Counted from the first letter of the stretch, positions 40,826 through 50,815 are shown. The stretch: 64,000 bases of DNA from G965276765 sp965276825 (GCA_965276825.1 OZ255630.1:186001-250000), one strand, 5' to 3'. Program-made: numbers and translations. Notes: generated by a model not told the origin, from the letters alone.

Positions 40826-40873
40826 ATGATCGTGAGCCCGTTCGCCCGACTCCTCCTCGTAGCCATCACCTGA
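40826..40873 (+). CDS. ilvB leader peptide MIVSPFARLLLVAIT
   Basis: A 15-codon ORF from ATG 40826 to TGA 40871-40873 encodes MIVSPFARLLLVAIT, rich in the end products Ile, Val and Leu, with a run LLLVAI next to the stop codon. It is 15 bp past the GT2 gene and is followed at once by a stem-loop and an intrinsic terminator before ilvB. This is the classical layout of a branched-chain amino acid attenuator leader; known examples precede ilvBNC in Corynebacterium. Confidence 0.8.
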   Translation: MIVSPFARLLLVAIT

Positions 40874-40930
40874 CGCACGCCCAACCCTGCGCGTGCGTCC
40901 AGCGACTCCCTCCGGGGGGTCGTTTTTTTG
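40872..40930 (+). promoter_or_regulatory. ilvBNC transcription attenuator (stem 1:2 and terminator)
   Basis: Stem 1:2 is a perfect 9-bp hairpin, GACGCACGC (40872-40880) with GCGTGCGTC (40891-40899), starting at the leader stop codon. The terminator is CGACTCCC (40903-40910), loop TCCG, GGGGGTCG (40915-40922), followed by seven T (40923-40929), the only such run in the window. Ribosomes stalled at LLLVAI would disturb stem 1:2. The competing antiterminator pairing was not resolved by eye. Confidence 0.8.
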
Positions 40931-40984
40931 TCCCCCGCCACGACCGCCGCCATCCGACCCCGCCCCACCCGAGGACCCCCACGC

Positions 40985-42727
40985 ATGAAGATCACCGGAG
41001 CCCGAGCACTCATCAAGAGCCTGGAGATGGAGCGGACCGAGGTGATCTTCGGCCTGCCCGGCGGGTGCATCCTCCCCGCCTACGATCCGCTCCTCGACTC
41101 GACCATCCGCCACATCCTCGTCCGTCACGAGCAGGGCGCAGGCCACATGGCCGAGGGCTACGCCCACGTCACCGGCCGCCCCGGCGTGGCCATGGTCACG
41201 AGCGGTCCGGCGGCCACCAACCTGGTCACCCCGCTCTGTGACGCCTACATGGACTCGGTGCCGATGGTGGCCATCACCGGTCAGGTCGGACGGGCCTCGA
41301 TCGGGACCGACGCCTTCCAGGAGTGCGACACCGTCGGCATCACCCGTTCGGTGACCAAGCACAACGAGCTGGTCATGGACCCCGACGCCCTCCCGCTGCT
41401 CGTCCGCCAGGCCTTCCACCTGGCCACGACGGGACGGCCGGGGCCGGTCCTCCTCGATGTGCCCAAGGACGTGCTCACCGCCGAGCTCGACTGGTGGTGG
41501 CCGACCGACGACGAGGTCTCCGCCTCGCTGCCCGGCTACAAGCCCACGATCAACGGCCACCCCCGCATGATCAAGGAGGCGGCCCGGGTGATCGCCGCGG
41601 CCGAGCGCCCGGTGATCTACGCCGGCGGTGGCATCTTGAAGGCCAGAGCCGCCGAGGTGCTGCGGACCCTCGCCGAGACGACCGGCATCCCCGTGGTGAC
41701 GACACTCATGGCCAGGGGGGCCTTTCCCGACAGCCATCCCCTCTGCCTCGGGATGCCAGGGATGCACGGCCACTACGCCGCCATCATGGCCATGCAGGAG
41801 GCCGATCTCCTGATCGCCCTCGGCACCCGCTTCGACGACCGGGTCACGGGCCGGGTCGACGCGTTCGCCCCCGACGCCAAGATCGTCCACGTCGACGTCG
41901 ACCCCGCCGAGCTCGGCAAGATCCGCCGACCCGACGTGCCCATCGTCGGCGACTGCCGCCAGGTCATCGGCGAGATCGTCCGCGTCCTCGGCGCCTCGGG
42001 CGAGCCCGCGCCCGACCGGACGCCGTGGCGGGCCAAGCTGTCGGGATGGCAGGAGCGGTACCCGTTCCACTACGACCCGCCCGCACCGGGCGACGGGGTC
42101 AAGCCGCAGTTCGTCATCGAGAGCCTGCGCGACGCCGCCCCCGAGGGCACCGTCCTCGCCTCCGGGGTCGGCCAGCACCAGATGTGGGCCAGCCAGCACT
42201 GGCGCTTCGACGAGCCCTACACGTGGGTCAACTCCGGTGGCCTCGGGACGATGGGCTTCTCGGTGCCGGCGGCCATCGGCGCCAAGGTCGGCCGGCCCGA
42301 CGCCACGGTCTGGGCGGTCGACGGCGACGGCTGCTTCCAGATGACCGCCCAGGAGCTCGTCACCGCGTCGAGCGAGCGGATCCCGGTCAAGATCGCCATC
42401 CTCAACAACGCCTACCTCGGCATGGTCCGCCAGTGGCAGGAGATGTTCTACGAGGAGCGATACTCGGAGGTCTACCTCTCGCCCGACCTGCCCGACTACG
42501 TGCGCTGGGCCGAGGCCATGGGCTGCGTCGGCCTGCGCGTCGAGTCGCCCGACGAGGTGGCGGCGGCCATCGACAAGGCCAACTCGATCGACGACCGGCC
42601 CGTCGTCATCGACTTCAGGACCGACGCCAGCGAGAAGGTGTTCCCGATGGTGCCGTCCGGCGCGTCCAACAGCGACGTGGTGGTCCACCCGTCGCAGTCC
42701 CACGACACGCGCAAGGTGGTCCAGTGA
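40985..42727 (+). CDS. ilvB: acetolactate synthase, large (catalytic) subunit
   Basis: IlvB is the ThDP enzyme that condenses pyruvate with pyruvate or 2-oxobutyrate. The 580-residue protein has the conserved Glu49 in RHEQGAGHMAEGYA, the FAD-binding middle domain (RFDDRVTGRVDAFAP) and the ThDP motif GDGCFQM...ILNN. The C-terminal cap region is intact. ATG at 40985 is preceded by CGAGGACC about ten bases upstream. It is 55 bp downstream of the attenuator T-run and overlaps ilvN by four bases. Confidence 0.95.
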   Translation: MKITGARALIKSLEMERTEVIFGLPGGCILPAYDPLLDSTIRHILVRHEQGAGHMAEGYAHVTGRPGVAMVTSGPAATNLVTPLCDAYMDSVPMVAITGQVGRASIGTDAFQECDTVGITRSVTKHNELVMDPDALPLLVRQAFHLATTGRPGPVLLDVPKDVLTAELDWWWPTDDEVSASLPGYKPTINGHPRMIKEAARVIAAAERPVIYAGGGILKARAAEVLRTLAETTGIPVVTTLMARGAFPDSHPLCLGMPGMHGHYAAIMAMQEADLLIALGTRFDDRVTGRVDAFAPDAKIVHVDVDPAELGKIRRPDVPIVGDCRQVIGEIVRVLGASGEPAPDRTPWRAKLSGWQERYPFHYDPPAPGDGVKPQFVIESLRDAAPEGTVLASGVGQHQMWASQHWRFDEPYTWVNSGGLGTMGFSVPAAIGAKVGRPDATVWAVDGDGCFQMTAQELVTASSERIPVKIAILNNAYLGMVRQWQEMFYEERYSEVYLSPDLPDYVRWAEAMGCVGLRVESPDEVAAAIDKANSIDDRPVVIDFRTDASEKVFPMVPSGASNSDVVVHPSQSHDTRKVVQ

Positions 42728-43254
42728 TCAGCACCGCGCCGCTCCACACCCTGACCGTGCTCGTCGAGAACCGCTCGGGCGTCCTGGCCAGGGTCTCGGG
42801 CCTCTTCGCCCGGCGCGGCTTCAACATCCGCTCCCTCGCCGTCGCCCCCACCGACGACGCCACCTTGAGCCGGATCACCATCGTGGTCGACGTGCGCGAG
42901 ACCGACCCCGAGCAGATCACCAAGCAGCTCTTCAAGCTGGTCAACGTGGTCAAGATCACCGAGCTCGCCCCCCACCAGGCCGTCGAGCGCGAGCTGCTGC
43001 TCTGCGCGGTGCGCGCCGACGCCGACCAGCGCGGCCGGATCATCGAGCTGGTCAACGTCTTCGGCGGCAAGATCATCGACGTCGGCTACGACCGGGTGAC
43101 CCTCATGCTGGCCGACGACCCGATCAAACTCGATGACTTCGAGGACCTTGTGCGACCCTACGGGATCACCGAACTGCAGCGCACCGGACGGGTCGCGCTG
43201 CCACGACTCGAGCGCCAGGCCCCCCGCCTGCGCGTCAGCGGAAAGGCCAGCTGA
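42724..43254 (+). CDS. ilvN: acetolactate synthase, small (regulatory) subunit
   Basis: IlvN activates IlvB and confers valine feedback inhibition. This 176-residue long-form subunit has an N-terminal ACT domain (LTVLVENRSGVLARVSGLFARRGFNIRSL) and the C-terminal ALS_ss_C domain (ELLLCAVRAD, GGKIIDVGYDRVTL). GTG start at 42724 overlaps the ilvB stop (GTGA), so the subunits are translationally coupled. ilvC begins three bases after its stop. Confidence 0.94.
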   Translation: MISTAPLHTLTVLVENRSGVLARVSGLFARRGFNIRSLAVAPTDDATLSRITIVVDVRETDPEQITKQLFKLVNVVKITELAPHQAVERELLLCAVRADADQRGRIIELVNVFGGKIIDVGYDRVTLMLADDPIKLDDFEDLVRPYGITELQRTGRVALPRLERQAPRLRVSGKAS

Positions 43255-43257
43255 ACC

Positions 43258-44286
43258 ATGCCAGCGACCATCTACTACGCATCCGACGCCGACGCCGGCA
43301 TCATCGCCGGCCGGAAGGTGGCGGTGATCGGCTACGGATCCCAGGGCCACGCCCACGCCCTCAACCTGCGCGACTCGGGCGTGGACGTGCGCGTCGGGCT
43401 GCGCGACGGATCGTCGTCGAGGGCCAAGGCGGAGGCCGCCGGGCTCCCGGTGCGCAGCATCGCCGACGCCGCCTCCGAGGCCGACGTGATCATGGTCCTC
43501 GCCCCCGACACCGACCAGCAGGCCATCTTCGAGGAGTCGATCCGGCCCAACCTGTCGGCCGGCGACGTGCTCCTCTTCGCCCACGGGTTCAACATCCGCT
43601 TCGGCTTCATCGAGGCCCCCGACGGCGTCGACGTGGCCATGGTCGCCCCCAAGGGTCCCGGCCACCTGGTCCGGCGGACCTACGAGGGCGGCGGCGGCGT
43701 GCCCGCCCTCATCGCCGTCGAGCAGGACGCGTCCGGGGGCGCCAAGGCGCTGGCCCTCAGCTACGCCGACGCCATCGGCGCAACGAGGGCGGGGGTGCTC
43801 GAGACGACCTTCGCCGAGGAGACCGAGACCGATCTCTTCGGCGAGCAGGTCGTGCTCTGCGGTGGCCTGTCCGCCCTGATCCAGGCCGGCTTCGAGACCC
43901 TGGTCGACGCCGGCTACGAGCCCGAGTCGGCCTACTTCGAGTGCCTCCACGAGGTCAAGCTGATCGTGGACCTGATGTACGAGCACGGCATCTCCGGCAT
44001 GCGGTACTCGATCTCGACCACCGCCGAGTACGGCGACCTGACCCGCGGGCCCCGCATCGTCAACGACGGCGTGCGCGCCGAGATGCGCCGCGTCCTCGAC
44101 GAGATCCGCAGCGGGACCTTCGCCGAGGAGTGGATGGCCGAGTACCAGGCCGGCTCGCCCAACTTCAAGCGGCTCGAGAAGGAGGGCGAGGACCACCCGA
44201 TCGAGGAGGTCGGGGCCAGGTTGCGGTCGATGATGCCCTTCATCAACGCCGGGTCCGTCCGGCCCCAGGACGTGTCGGGCGGCTGA
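43258..44286 (+). CDS. ilvC: ketol-acid reductoisomerase (NADPH type, class I)
   Basis: IlvC isomerises and reduces acetolactate or acetohydroxybutyrate. The 342-residue protein is a short class I enzyme: Rossmann GYGSQGHAHALNL (25-37), a beta2-alphaB loop with Ser52 and Ser54 that suits NADPH, the Mg-binding DLFGEQVVLCGG and EC(L)HEVKLIVDLMYE. Third gene of the attenuated ilvBNC operon. A membrane protein gene starts three bases after its stop and may be co-transcribed. Confidence 0.95.
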   Translation: MPATIYYASDADAGIIAGRKVAVIGYGSQGHAHALNLRDSGVDVRVGLRDGSSSRAKAEAAGLPVRSIADAASEADVIMVLAPDTDQQAIFEESIRPNLSAGDVLLFAHGFNIRFGFIEAPDGVDVAMVAPKGPGHLVRRTYEGGGGVPALIAVEQDASGGAKALALSYADAIGATRAGVLETTFAEETETDLFGEQVVLCGGLSALIQAGFETLVDAGYEPESAYFECLHEVKLIVDLMYEHGISGMRYSISTTAEYGDLTRGPRIVNDGVRAEMRRVLDEIRSGTFAEEWMAEYQAGSPNFKRLEKEGEDHPIEEVGARLRSMMPFINAGSVRPQDVSGG

Positions 44287-44288
44287 GC

Positions 44289-46046
44289 GTGCTCCGAGCG
44301 GCGGGGGACGCGCCCGGCGGTGACGCGGACGTCGAGCCGGTCGCCGCCGGCCGGCGCGCCATCGCGGATCTCCGCCGGGCCAGGCGGGCCAGGCGCACGG
44401 CCAACTTCGACATCGCCGAGGCGATCTACCGGGCCTACATCACGGGCATCGTCGCGGCCGTCGCCGTCTGGCTCGGGTCCGGGCTCGTCGGCGACACCCG
44501 GGCCGGGGCGGCCACCGTCAACCGGGTCAGCGCCCACGGCGCCGCCGCCATCGGACTCGGCGTGGCGCTGGCGCTGGCCGTCGGGCTGCGCTCCGGCGGC
44601 CGGGGAGGTCCGCTGGTGGTCGAGGCCGCGGACGTCCGCCACGTGCTCCTCGCGCCAGTCGACCGGGCCACCGCGCTGCGCGGACCCGCCCTGCGCCAGG
44701 TCCGGTTCGGCGTGGCCGCGGGCGCCGGCGTCGGGGCCTGCGGCGGCCTCCTCGCCTTCCGCCGGCTGCCCGGGCCCGCTGCCGACTGGGTGGCGTCGGG
44801 GGCGCTCGTCGGCGCCACCACCGTCGCCGCCGGGCTTGGTCTGGCCATGGTCGTCTCCGGGCGGCGCCTCGGGCCGCGCTGGGCCAACCTGGCCGCCCTC
44901 GCCGTCGTCGCCTGGGCCGTCGCCGACCTCGTCGGCGGCACGCTGACCTCGCCGGCCGGCGCCATTGCGTCCGTCGCCATCTGGCCGCTCCGCTTCGGCG
45001 CGGCCGGCCCGATCGGCGTCGCCCTCGCTCTGGTCGCCGTCGCCGCCGGGAGGGCCGTCGTCGGGGGCACCTCCATCGAGGGGGCCGAGCGGCGAGCCAG
45101 CCTGGTCGGGCAGATCCGATTCGCCGCCACCACCCGCGACCTCCGCACCGTCGTGATCCTGCGCCGGCAGCTGGCCCAGGAGGCGGCGCGCTCGCGCCCG
45201 TGGATCCACCTCGCCGCGCCGGTCACCGCCATGGGCGGGGCCGCCCGCATCACCGCCGCCCGCCGCACCGGCCCCGTCGGCCGTGCGGGCCGCGTCCGCG
45301 GTGGCGCCAGGCTCGGGGCCTGGCGCCGCTCCTGGCAGAGCATCCTGCGCTTCCCCGGCGCCCGACTCGTGCGCATGGTCGTCGCCGGCGCCGGCGCAGG
45401 CGCCGCCCTCGTCGGCGCGTGGCGCGGGACCACCCCCCTCCTGCTCGTCGCGGCCGGCGCCCTCTACGTCGCCGCCCTCGACGCCGTGGAGCCGCTCGCC
45501 CAGGAGCTCGACCACCCGGACCGCTGCGAGGCCTACGGCGTCGAGGACGGCCTGCTGCTGCTGCGCCTCGCCGCCCCGCCGGTGCTGGTCATGGTCGGCG
45601 TGGCCGTGGTCGGCGCGATCACCGCGGCGATCATCGAGCGCTCGATCACCGCCGTCGAGATCGGGGCCGTCCTCAGCATCCCCGCGGCTGCCGCTGCAAC
45701 CGCAGGTGCCATCCTCAGCGTGGTGGCGGGCGCGGCACCGTCGTACTCGAGCTCCGACGCGGTCCTGCCCCCGGAGATGGCGGGGGCGAGGGCGCTGATC
45801 AGGACCGGCCTCCCACCCCTCGTTGTGCTCGCCGGCGTGCTACCCGTCCTCGCCGGTCGCCACCCCGCCGCCGGCAGCTCCGGCCTCACCGGCGTCGCCG
45901 GGGTCGAGGCGCCGGTGCTGCTCGCGGTGGTCCTCGCGGCCATGTGGATCCGCTACCGAACCCGCCTGGCGGCCGCCTGGCGCGGCCTGATGGACGAGGC
46001 CAGCGCGTCGCGCCGGCCCGGTCCACGTCCCGCGGCCGGCGAGTAG
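44289..46046 (+). CDS. ABC transporter permease-like membrane protein
   Basis: This is a 585-residue polytopic protein with 10-12 Ala/Val/Leu/Gly-rich hydrophobic segments in two clusters (about 45-280 and 360-565), separated by a basic, Arg/Ala/Gly-rich cytoplasmic section. No family is recognised with certainty. The following ATPase gene, only 13 bases away, makes this the probable membrane half of an ABC-2 type exporter. The GTG at 44289 is two bases after the ilvC stop, suggesting transcription from the ilv promoter as well. The substrate is unknown. Confidence 0.7.
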   Translation: MLRAAGDAPGGDADVEPVAAGRRAIADLRRARRARRTANFDIAEAIYRAYITGIVAAVAVWLGSGLVGDTRAGAATVNRVSAHGAAAIGLGVALALAVGLRSGGRGGPLVVEAADVRHVLLAPVDRATALRGPALRQVRFGVAAGAGVGACGGLLAFRRLPGPAADWVASGALVGATTVAAGLGLAMVVSGRRLGPRWANLAALAVVAWAVADLVGGTLTSPAGAIASVAIWPLRFGAAGPIGVALALVAVAAGRAVVGGTSIEGAERRASLVGQIRFAATTRDLRTVVILRRQLAQEAARSRPWIHLAAPVTAMGGAARITAARRTGPVGRAGRVRGGARLGAWRRSWQSILRFPGARLVRMVVAGAGAGAALVGAWRGTTPLLLVAAGALYVAALDAVEPLAQELDHPDRCEAYGVEDGLLLLRLAAPPVLVMVGVAVVGAITAAIIERSITAVEIGAVLSIPAAAAATAGAILSVVAGAAPSYSSSDAVLPPEMAGARALIRTGLPPLVVLAGVLPVLAGRHPAAGSSGLTGVAGVEAPVLLAVVLAAMWIRYRTRLAAAWRGLMDEASASRRPGPRPAAGE

Positions 46047-46059
46047 CGTCGACGCTTCG

Positions 46060-46752
46060 ATGCCCCCCGCCGCCTCCGCCCCGCCGGCGCTCGTCGTGCG
46101 GGACCTGTCCAAGGTCTACGGCGATCTGGTGGCCCTCGCCCCCCTCGACCTGGAGATACCCGACGGCCAGCGGGTCGTGATCGTCGGTCACAACGGGTCG
46201 GGCAAGACCACGCTGCTGCGCATGGTCGCCGGGCTCCTCGAGCCCTCCGGCGGCGCCGCGTCGGTGTTCGGCGAGCCGGCGGGCTCCCTGGCGGCACGCG
46301 AGGCCGTGTCCTACCTGCCCGACACGCCGGTCCTCTACGACGACCTGTCGGTCCTCGAGCACGTCGAGTACACCTGCCGGCTCCACGAGGCCGAGGAGTG
46401 GGAGGAGCGGGCCGTCGCCCTGCTCCACGACCTCGGCCTGCAGAACCGGGCCGAGGACCTGCCCGCCCGCTTCTCGCGCGGCCTGCGCCAGAAGACGGCC
46501 ATACTCCTCGGGCTCATCCGGCCCTTCGGCCTGCTGCTCGTCGACGAGCCCTTCGTCGGCCTCGACCCCAGCGGCCGGGCCGCCTTCATCGAGCTCATGG
46601 ACGACGCCGCGGACGCCGGCGCCACGGTCGTCGTCGCCACCCACCAGCTCGAGTACGTGCAGCGCGTCGGGCGCTGCGTGGCCCTGCGCGACGGCGAGGT
46701 GGTCTACGACGGGCCGCCGGGCGACGTGGACGTCCTCGGCCTGGTGGGCTGA
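46060..46752 (+). CDS. ABC transporter ATP-binding protein
   Basis: The 230-residue nucleotide-binding domain has Walker A GHNGSGKT (43-50), a signature loop FSRGLRQK in place of canonical LSGGQ, Walker B LLLVDEP and the H-loop ATHQ. The shortened FSRG form is typical of ABC-2 exporters. It lies 13 bases after the probable permease; a TAGCGT hexamer at 46044-46049, overlapping the permease stop, gives it a possible own promoter ten bases before the ATG. Confidence 0.9.
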   Translation: MPPAASAPPALVVRDLSKVYGDLVALAPLDLEIPDGQRVVIVGHNGSGKTTLLRMVAGLLEPSGGAASVFGEPAGSLAAREAVSYLPDTPVLYDDLSVLEHVEYTCRLHEAEEWEERAVALLHDLGLQNRAEDLPARFSRGLRQKTAILLGLIRPFGLLLVDEPFVGLDPSGRAAFIELMDDAADAGATVVVATHQLEYVQRVGRCVALRDGEVVYDGPPGDVDVLGLVG

Positions 46753-46772
46753 CCGGCATGGTGCGCTGACGC

Positions 46773-47915
46773 GTGGCTCCCTTTGCTGCGCCCTGGTCCG
46801 CGTGGGCCGCCGCTCGGCCGCTCGCGCCGGGACCGCACCTCGACAGCGCGGCCGCAGGTCGCAGCAGCACCGCCGTGCTGGAGGCGACCGCGGCGCACGC
46901 CCGCCTCGAGGCCACCGTCGGGGCCTACGTGGCCGAGGAGCAGACGTCGGAGGTCCTCGCGGCCGGTCGCAGCGCCGTCGCCGCCCTGCTCGGCGTGACC
47001 GCCGACGGCCTGGCCTTCGCCGAGAGCGCGTCGGCCGCCCGGCGCGCCCTCCTCGACGCCTGGCCGCTCCACCCCGGCGACGCCGTCGCCGTCGTGGCCA
47101 GCGAGTGGGGACCCAACCTCGACGCCTTCCGAGCCCGTGGCCTCCGGATCGTCGAGCTGGCCGCCCACGAAGACGGACGCGTCGACCTCGACCGCCTCGG
47201 CGAGCAGCTGGCCACGGCGCCCCCGGCCGCCGTGCACCTCACGCAGGTCGCGTCGGCGCGCGCCCTCGTGCAGCCCGTCGCCGACGCAGCCAGGATCTGC
47301 CACGAGGCCGGGGTGCCCCTGTGGGTCGACGCCGCCCAGGCCGTCGGCCACGTCGCCACCGACACCGCCGCCGATGCCATCTACGCGACCAGCCGCAAGT
47401 GGCTCACCGGGCCCCGCGGTGTCGGGATGCTCGGCGTGGCCGACGTCTGGTGGCACCGCCTGCGCGTCGACCGACCGGCCATGGCCGACCCCGCCACGCC
47501 ACCGGTCCGGCTCCTGGAATCGCACGAGGCCCACGTGGCCGGCCGGGTCGGGCTGGCCCACGCCGTCCGCGACCACCTCGACCTCGGGCCCGACGCGGTC
47601 CACGCCCGACTGCGCGACGTCGGGCGCACGACCCGCACCGCCCTGGCCGACCTGCCCGGCTGGGAGGTGGTCGACGCCGTCGACGCGCCCTGCGCCATCA
47701 CCGCCCTGCGCCCGACCGCGGGACAGGACCTCGTCGCCACCCGGGCTCGCCTGGTGCGCGACCACGGGATCGTCACCACCGTCGCCGGCGTGGCCCGTGC
47801 GCCCCTGGAGATGACCGTTCCCTACCTCCGGCTCAGCCCGCACGTCGACCTCTGCGCCGACGATCTCGCTGCCCTGCGGGCGGCGCTCGGGGTGGGGGCG
47901 GGGGGACGCCAGTAG
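46773..47915 (+). CDS. PLP-dependent class V aminotransferase-fold lyase, EgtE-like
   Basis: A 380-residue fold-type I PLP enzyme of the class V/kynureninase group. Features are HLDSAAAGRSS at 22-32, EVGAYVAEE-like text near 49, WVDAAQAVGHV for cofactor stacking and SRKWLTGPRGVGML with the Schiff-base lysine. The N-terminal pattern resembles EgtE, the hercynylcysteine sulfoxide lyase of ergothioneine synthesis, more than cysteine desulfurases. The SGSAC-type persulfide loop is absent. No egtA, egtB, egtC or egtD is adjacent, so an ergothioneine role is only suggested. GTG start at 46773, 20 bases after the ABC ATPase. Confidence 0.68.
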   Translation: MAPFAAPWSAWAAARPLAPGPHLDSAAAGRSSTAVLEATAAHARLEATVGAYVAEEQTSEVLAAGRSAVAALLGVTADGLAFAESASAARRALLDAWPLHPGDAVAVVASEWGPNLDAFRARGLRIVELAAHEDGRVDLDRLGEQLATAPPAAVHLTQVASARALVQPVADAARICHEAGVPLWVDAAQAVGHVATDTAADAIYATSRKWLTGPRGVGMLGVADVWWHRLRVDRPAMADPATPPVRLLESHEAHVAGRVGLAHAVRDHLDLGPDAVHARLRDVGRTTRTALADLPGWEVVDAVDAPCAITALRPTAGQDLVATRARLVRDHGIVTTVAGVARAPLEMTVPYLRLSPHVDLCADDLAALRAALGVGAGGRQ

Positions 47916-48059
47916 CGGCGATCCCCGACCGGGCTCGGGGCCTCTCGGGTTGGTGAGCCCCGCTGGGCGGCCTGGTGGACAGCCGGGGGGGCCTGGTGGG
48001 ACAGCCACGGCGTACAGCCGGGGCGGTGGACCTCGGGGCGCCCACCCGGGGCGCCGGAC

Positions 48060-48102
48060 CTCGGGGCGCTCCACGTTGGATACGCACGTGGATTACCCCC
48101 AG
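48060..48102. repeat. repeat hairpin element, copy 1
   Basis: Inner stem TCCACGT (48070-48076) with ACGTGGA (48086-48092), loop TGGATACGC. The outer stem CTCGGGGC (48060-48067) against ACCCCCAG (48095-48102) keeps six of eight pairs. The outermost inner-stem pair is T-A here but C-G in copies 2 and 3. Confidence 0.8.
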
Positions 48103-48155
48103 ATGCGCGAATCGCCGCCCCCGGTCACGCCGCCACGCCGGAGAGGGAGGCCGAC

Positions 48156-48198
48156 CTCGGGGCGCCCCACGTTGGATACCCACGTGGGCAGCCCCGAG
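48156..48198. repeat. repeat hairpin element, copy 2
   Basis: Outer stem CTCGGGGC (48156-48163) with GCCCCGAG (48191-48198), 2x2 internal loop GC/CA, inner stem CCCACGT (48166-48172) with ACGTGGG (48182-48188), and nine-base loop TGGATACCC. All 15 base pairs are perfect. Confidence 0.88.
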
Positions 48199-48331
48199 AT
48201 GGCCTCCGGGCCGGCGGCCGCAGTGGCGCCCCCGCCCGACCGGCCGGGCGCCTCCGGGCTGGCGGCCGCAGTGGCGCCCCCGCCCGACGAGCGAGGCGGC
48301 CCAGCGGGCCCGATGGCACGAGGCGCCGGAC

Positions 48332-48374
48332 CTCGGGGCGCCCCACGTTGGATACCCACGTGGGCAGCCCCGAG
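48332..48374. repeat. repeat hairpin element, copy 3
   Basis: Identical in sequence to copy 2 over the 43-base hairpin (48332-48374): outer 8-bp stem, GC/CA internal loop, inner 7-bp stem and loop TGGATACCC. The following 44 bases are also nearly identical to those after copy 2. Confidence 0.88.
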
Positions 48375-48462
48375 ATGGCCTCCGGGGCCGGCGCCCGCAG
48401 TGGCGCCGCCGCCCGACCGGCGAGGCGGGCGCCTCCGGGCCGGCGGCCGGTGGCACGAGGCG

Positions 48463-49605
48463 TCAGAGGCGCCCCACGACGTGGTCGATGCAGGCCGTGA
48501 GGGCCTCCACGTCGGCCGCGTCCACGGCAGGGAACATCCCGATCCGGAGTTGGTTGCGCCCCAGCTTGCGGTACGGCTCGGTGTCGACCACGCCGTTGGC
48601 CCGCAGGGTGGCGGCGACGAGGGGGGCCGGGACGGCGGGGTCGAAGTCGATGGTGCCGACGACCGGTGAGCGCAGGGCGGGGTCGGTGACGAACGGGGCG
48701 GTCCAGGCGGTGCGCTCGGCCCAGTCGTAGAGGATGGCGGCGGACGCCCCGCTGCGGCCGGCGGCGAAGTCGATGCCGCCGTTGTCGTTGAACCACCGCA
48801 GCTGCTCGTCGAGCAGGACGAGGGTGGCGATGGCGGGGGTGTTGGTGGTCTGGTCGAGCTCGGACTGCTCGATGGCCGCGCCCAGGTCGAGCGACGCAGG
48901 ACGCCAGCGCGGGGACCCGCCGGCGCGCAGGTCGGCGACACGCGCCCTGGCGGCCGGGTTGAGGAGGGCGCACCACAGGCCACCGTCGGAGGCGAAGACC
49001 TTCTGCGGGGCGAAGTAGTACAGATCCCAGTCGCGGTGGTCGGTCGGGAGGGCGCCGGCGCCGGAGGTGGCGTCCACGGCGACGATGGCGTCGCCGTCCG
49101 TGCTGGCTGGCCTGACGGCGGAGCCGACCACGCCGGTCGACGTCTCGTTGTGCACCAGCGCGTAGAAGTCGATCCCGGCGCGGGCCGCCGGCTCGGACCT
49201 CGTTCCGGGGTGGGCCTCGATGACGTCCGGGTCGGCCAGGTGGGGGGCACCGGCGACGGCGGCGGCGAACTTGCCGCCGAACTCGCCGAAGACGGTGTGC
49301 TGGCTGTGCTCGCCGATCAGGCTGGCCGCGGCCACGTCCCAGAACTGCGATGCCCCTCCGTTGCCGAGGACCACGGCGACGTCGTCGGGGAGGGACCACA
49401 GGGCCCGCATCCCGGCCCGCACCGAGGCGACCAGGCGGCGGACGGGATCCTGGCGGTGGCTGGTGCCGAGCAGGCTGGCCGATTCCGGGGCGCCCAGCCG
49501 GGCGATCGCGCCTGCGGGCACCTTGGAGGGACCCGACCCGAACCGGCCGTCGCGGGGCAGGAGATCGGCGGGAATCCGGATATGCGGCAGAACGGGTGCG
49601 GCCAC
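48463..49605 (-). CDS. serC: phosphoserine aminotransferase
   Basis: SerC converts 3-phosphohydroxypyruvate to phosphoserine. The 380-residue protein has the actinobacterial start (IPADLLPRDGRFGSGPSK), a GGASQFWDVAA region and the Schiff-base lysine in APQKVFASDGG. RIGMFP closes the C-terminus. The GTG at 49605 matches homologue length; an ATG at 49626 is also in frame but overlaps the start of the divergent aminotransferase gene. serA and serB are not in the window. Confidence 0.93.
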   Translation of the reverse strand: MAAPVLPHIRIPADLLPRDGRFGSGPSKVPAGAIARLGAPESASLLGTSHRQDPVRRLVASVRAGMRALWSLPDDVAVVLGNGGASQFWDVAAASLIGEHSQHTVFGEFGGKFAAAVAGAPHLADPDVIEAHPGTRSEPAARAGIDFYALVHNETSTGVVGSAVRPASTDGDAIVAVDATSGAGALPTDHRDWDLYYFAPQKVFASDGGLWCALLNPAARARVADLRAGGSPRWRPASLDLGAAIEQSELDQTTNTPAIATLVLLDEQLRWFNDNGGIDFAAGRSGASAAILYDWAERTAWTAPFVTDPALRSPVVGTIDFDPAVPAPLVAATLRANGVVDTEPYRKLGRNQLRIGMFPAVDAADVEALTACIDHVVGRL

Positions 49606-49624
49606 TGTGCCAGCATTGCAGCCC
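49606..49624. promoter_or_regulatory. 19-bp divergent gap between serC and aminotransferase starts
   Basis: The chosen start codons are separated by only 19 bp, so each promoter must extend into the coding sequence of the other gene. No canonical TANNNT is obvious at either start. This is either an interlocked divergent promoter pair or one start is placed too far upstream. Confidence 0.45.

Positions 49625-50815
<1,191 letters not shown>

Larger units (their letters stand above)
47916..48462. other. 547-bp intergenic region with repeated hairpin element
   Basis: No gene is supported here. The open frames in this stretch are Pro/Arg/Gly-rich and continue into repeats. The region holds three copies of a hairpin element (48060-48102, 48156-48198, 48332-48374). 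The sequence after copies 2 and 3, through CAGTGGCGCC, is itself repeated to about 48240 and 48418, and a partial third copy of that tail lies at 48246-48288. Shorter reiterations of GGACCTCGGGGCGC and CCTGGTGGGACAGCC occupy 47970-48060. Confidence 0.8.

Noticed and set aside
40903..40929. The T-run hairpin as a simple terminator for the GT2 gene
   Set aside because: A leader ORF rich in Ile, Val and Leu codons and an extra stem precede it, and ilvB follows on the same strand; attenuation explains all parts better.
43258..44286. IlvC as an NADH-dependent variant
   Set aside because: The beta2-alphaB loop retains serines at positions 52 and 54 that favour the 2'-phosphate of NADPH.
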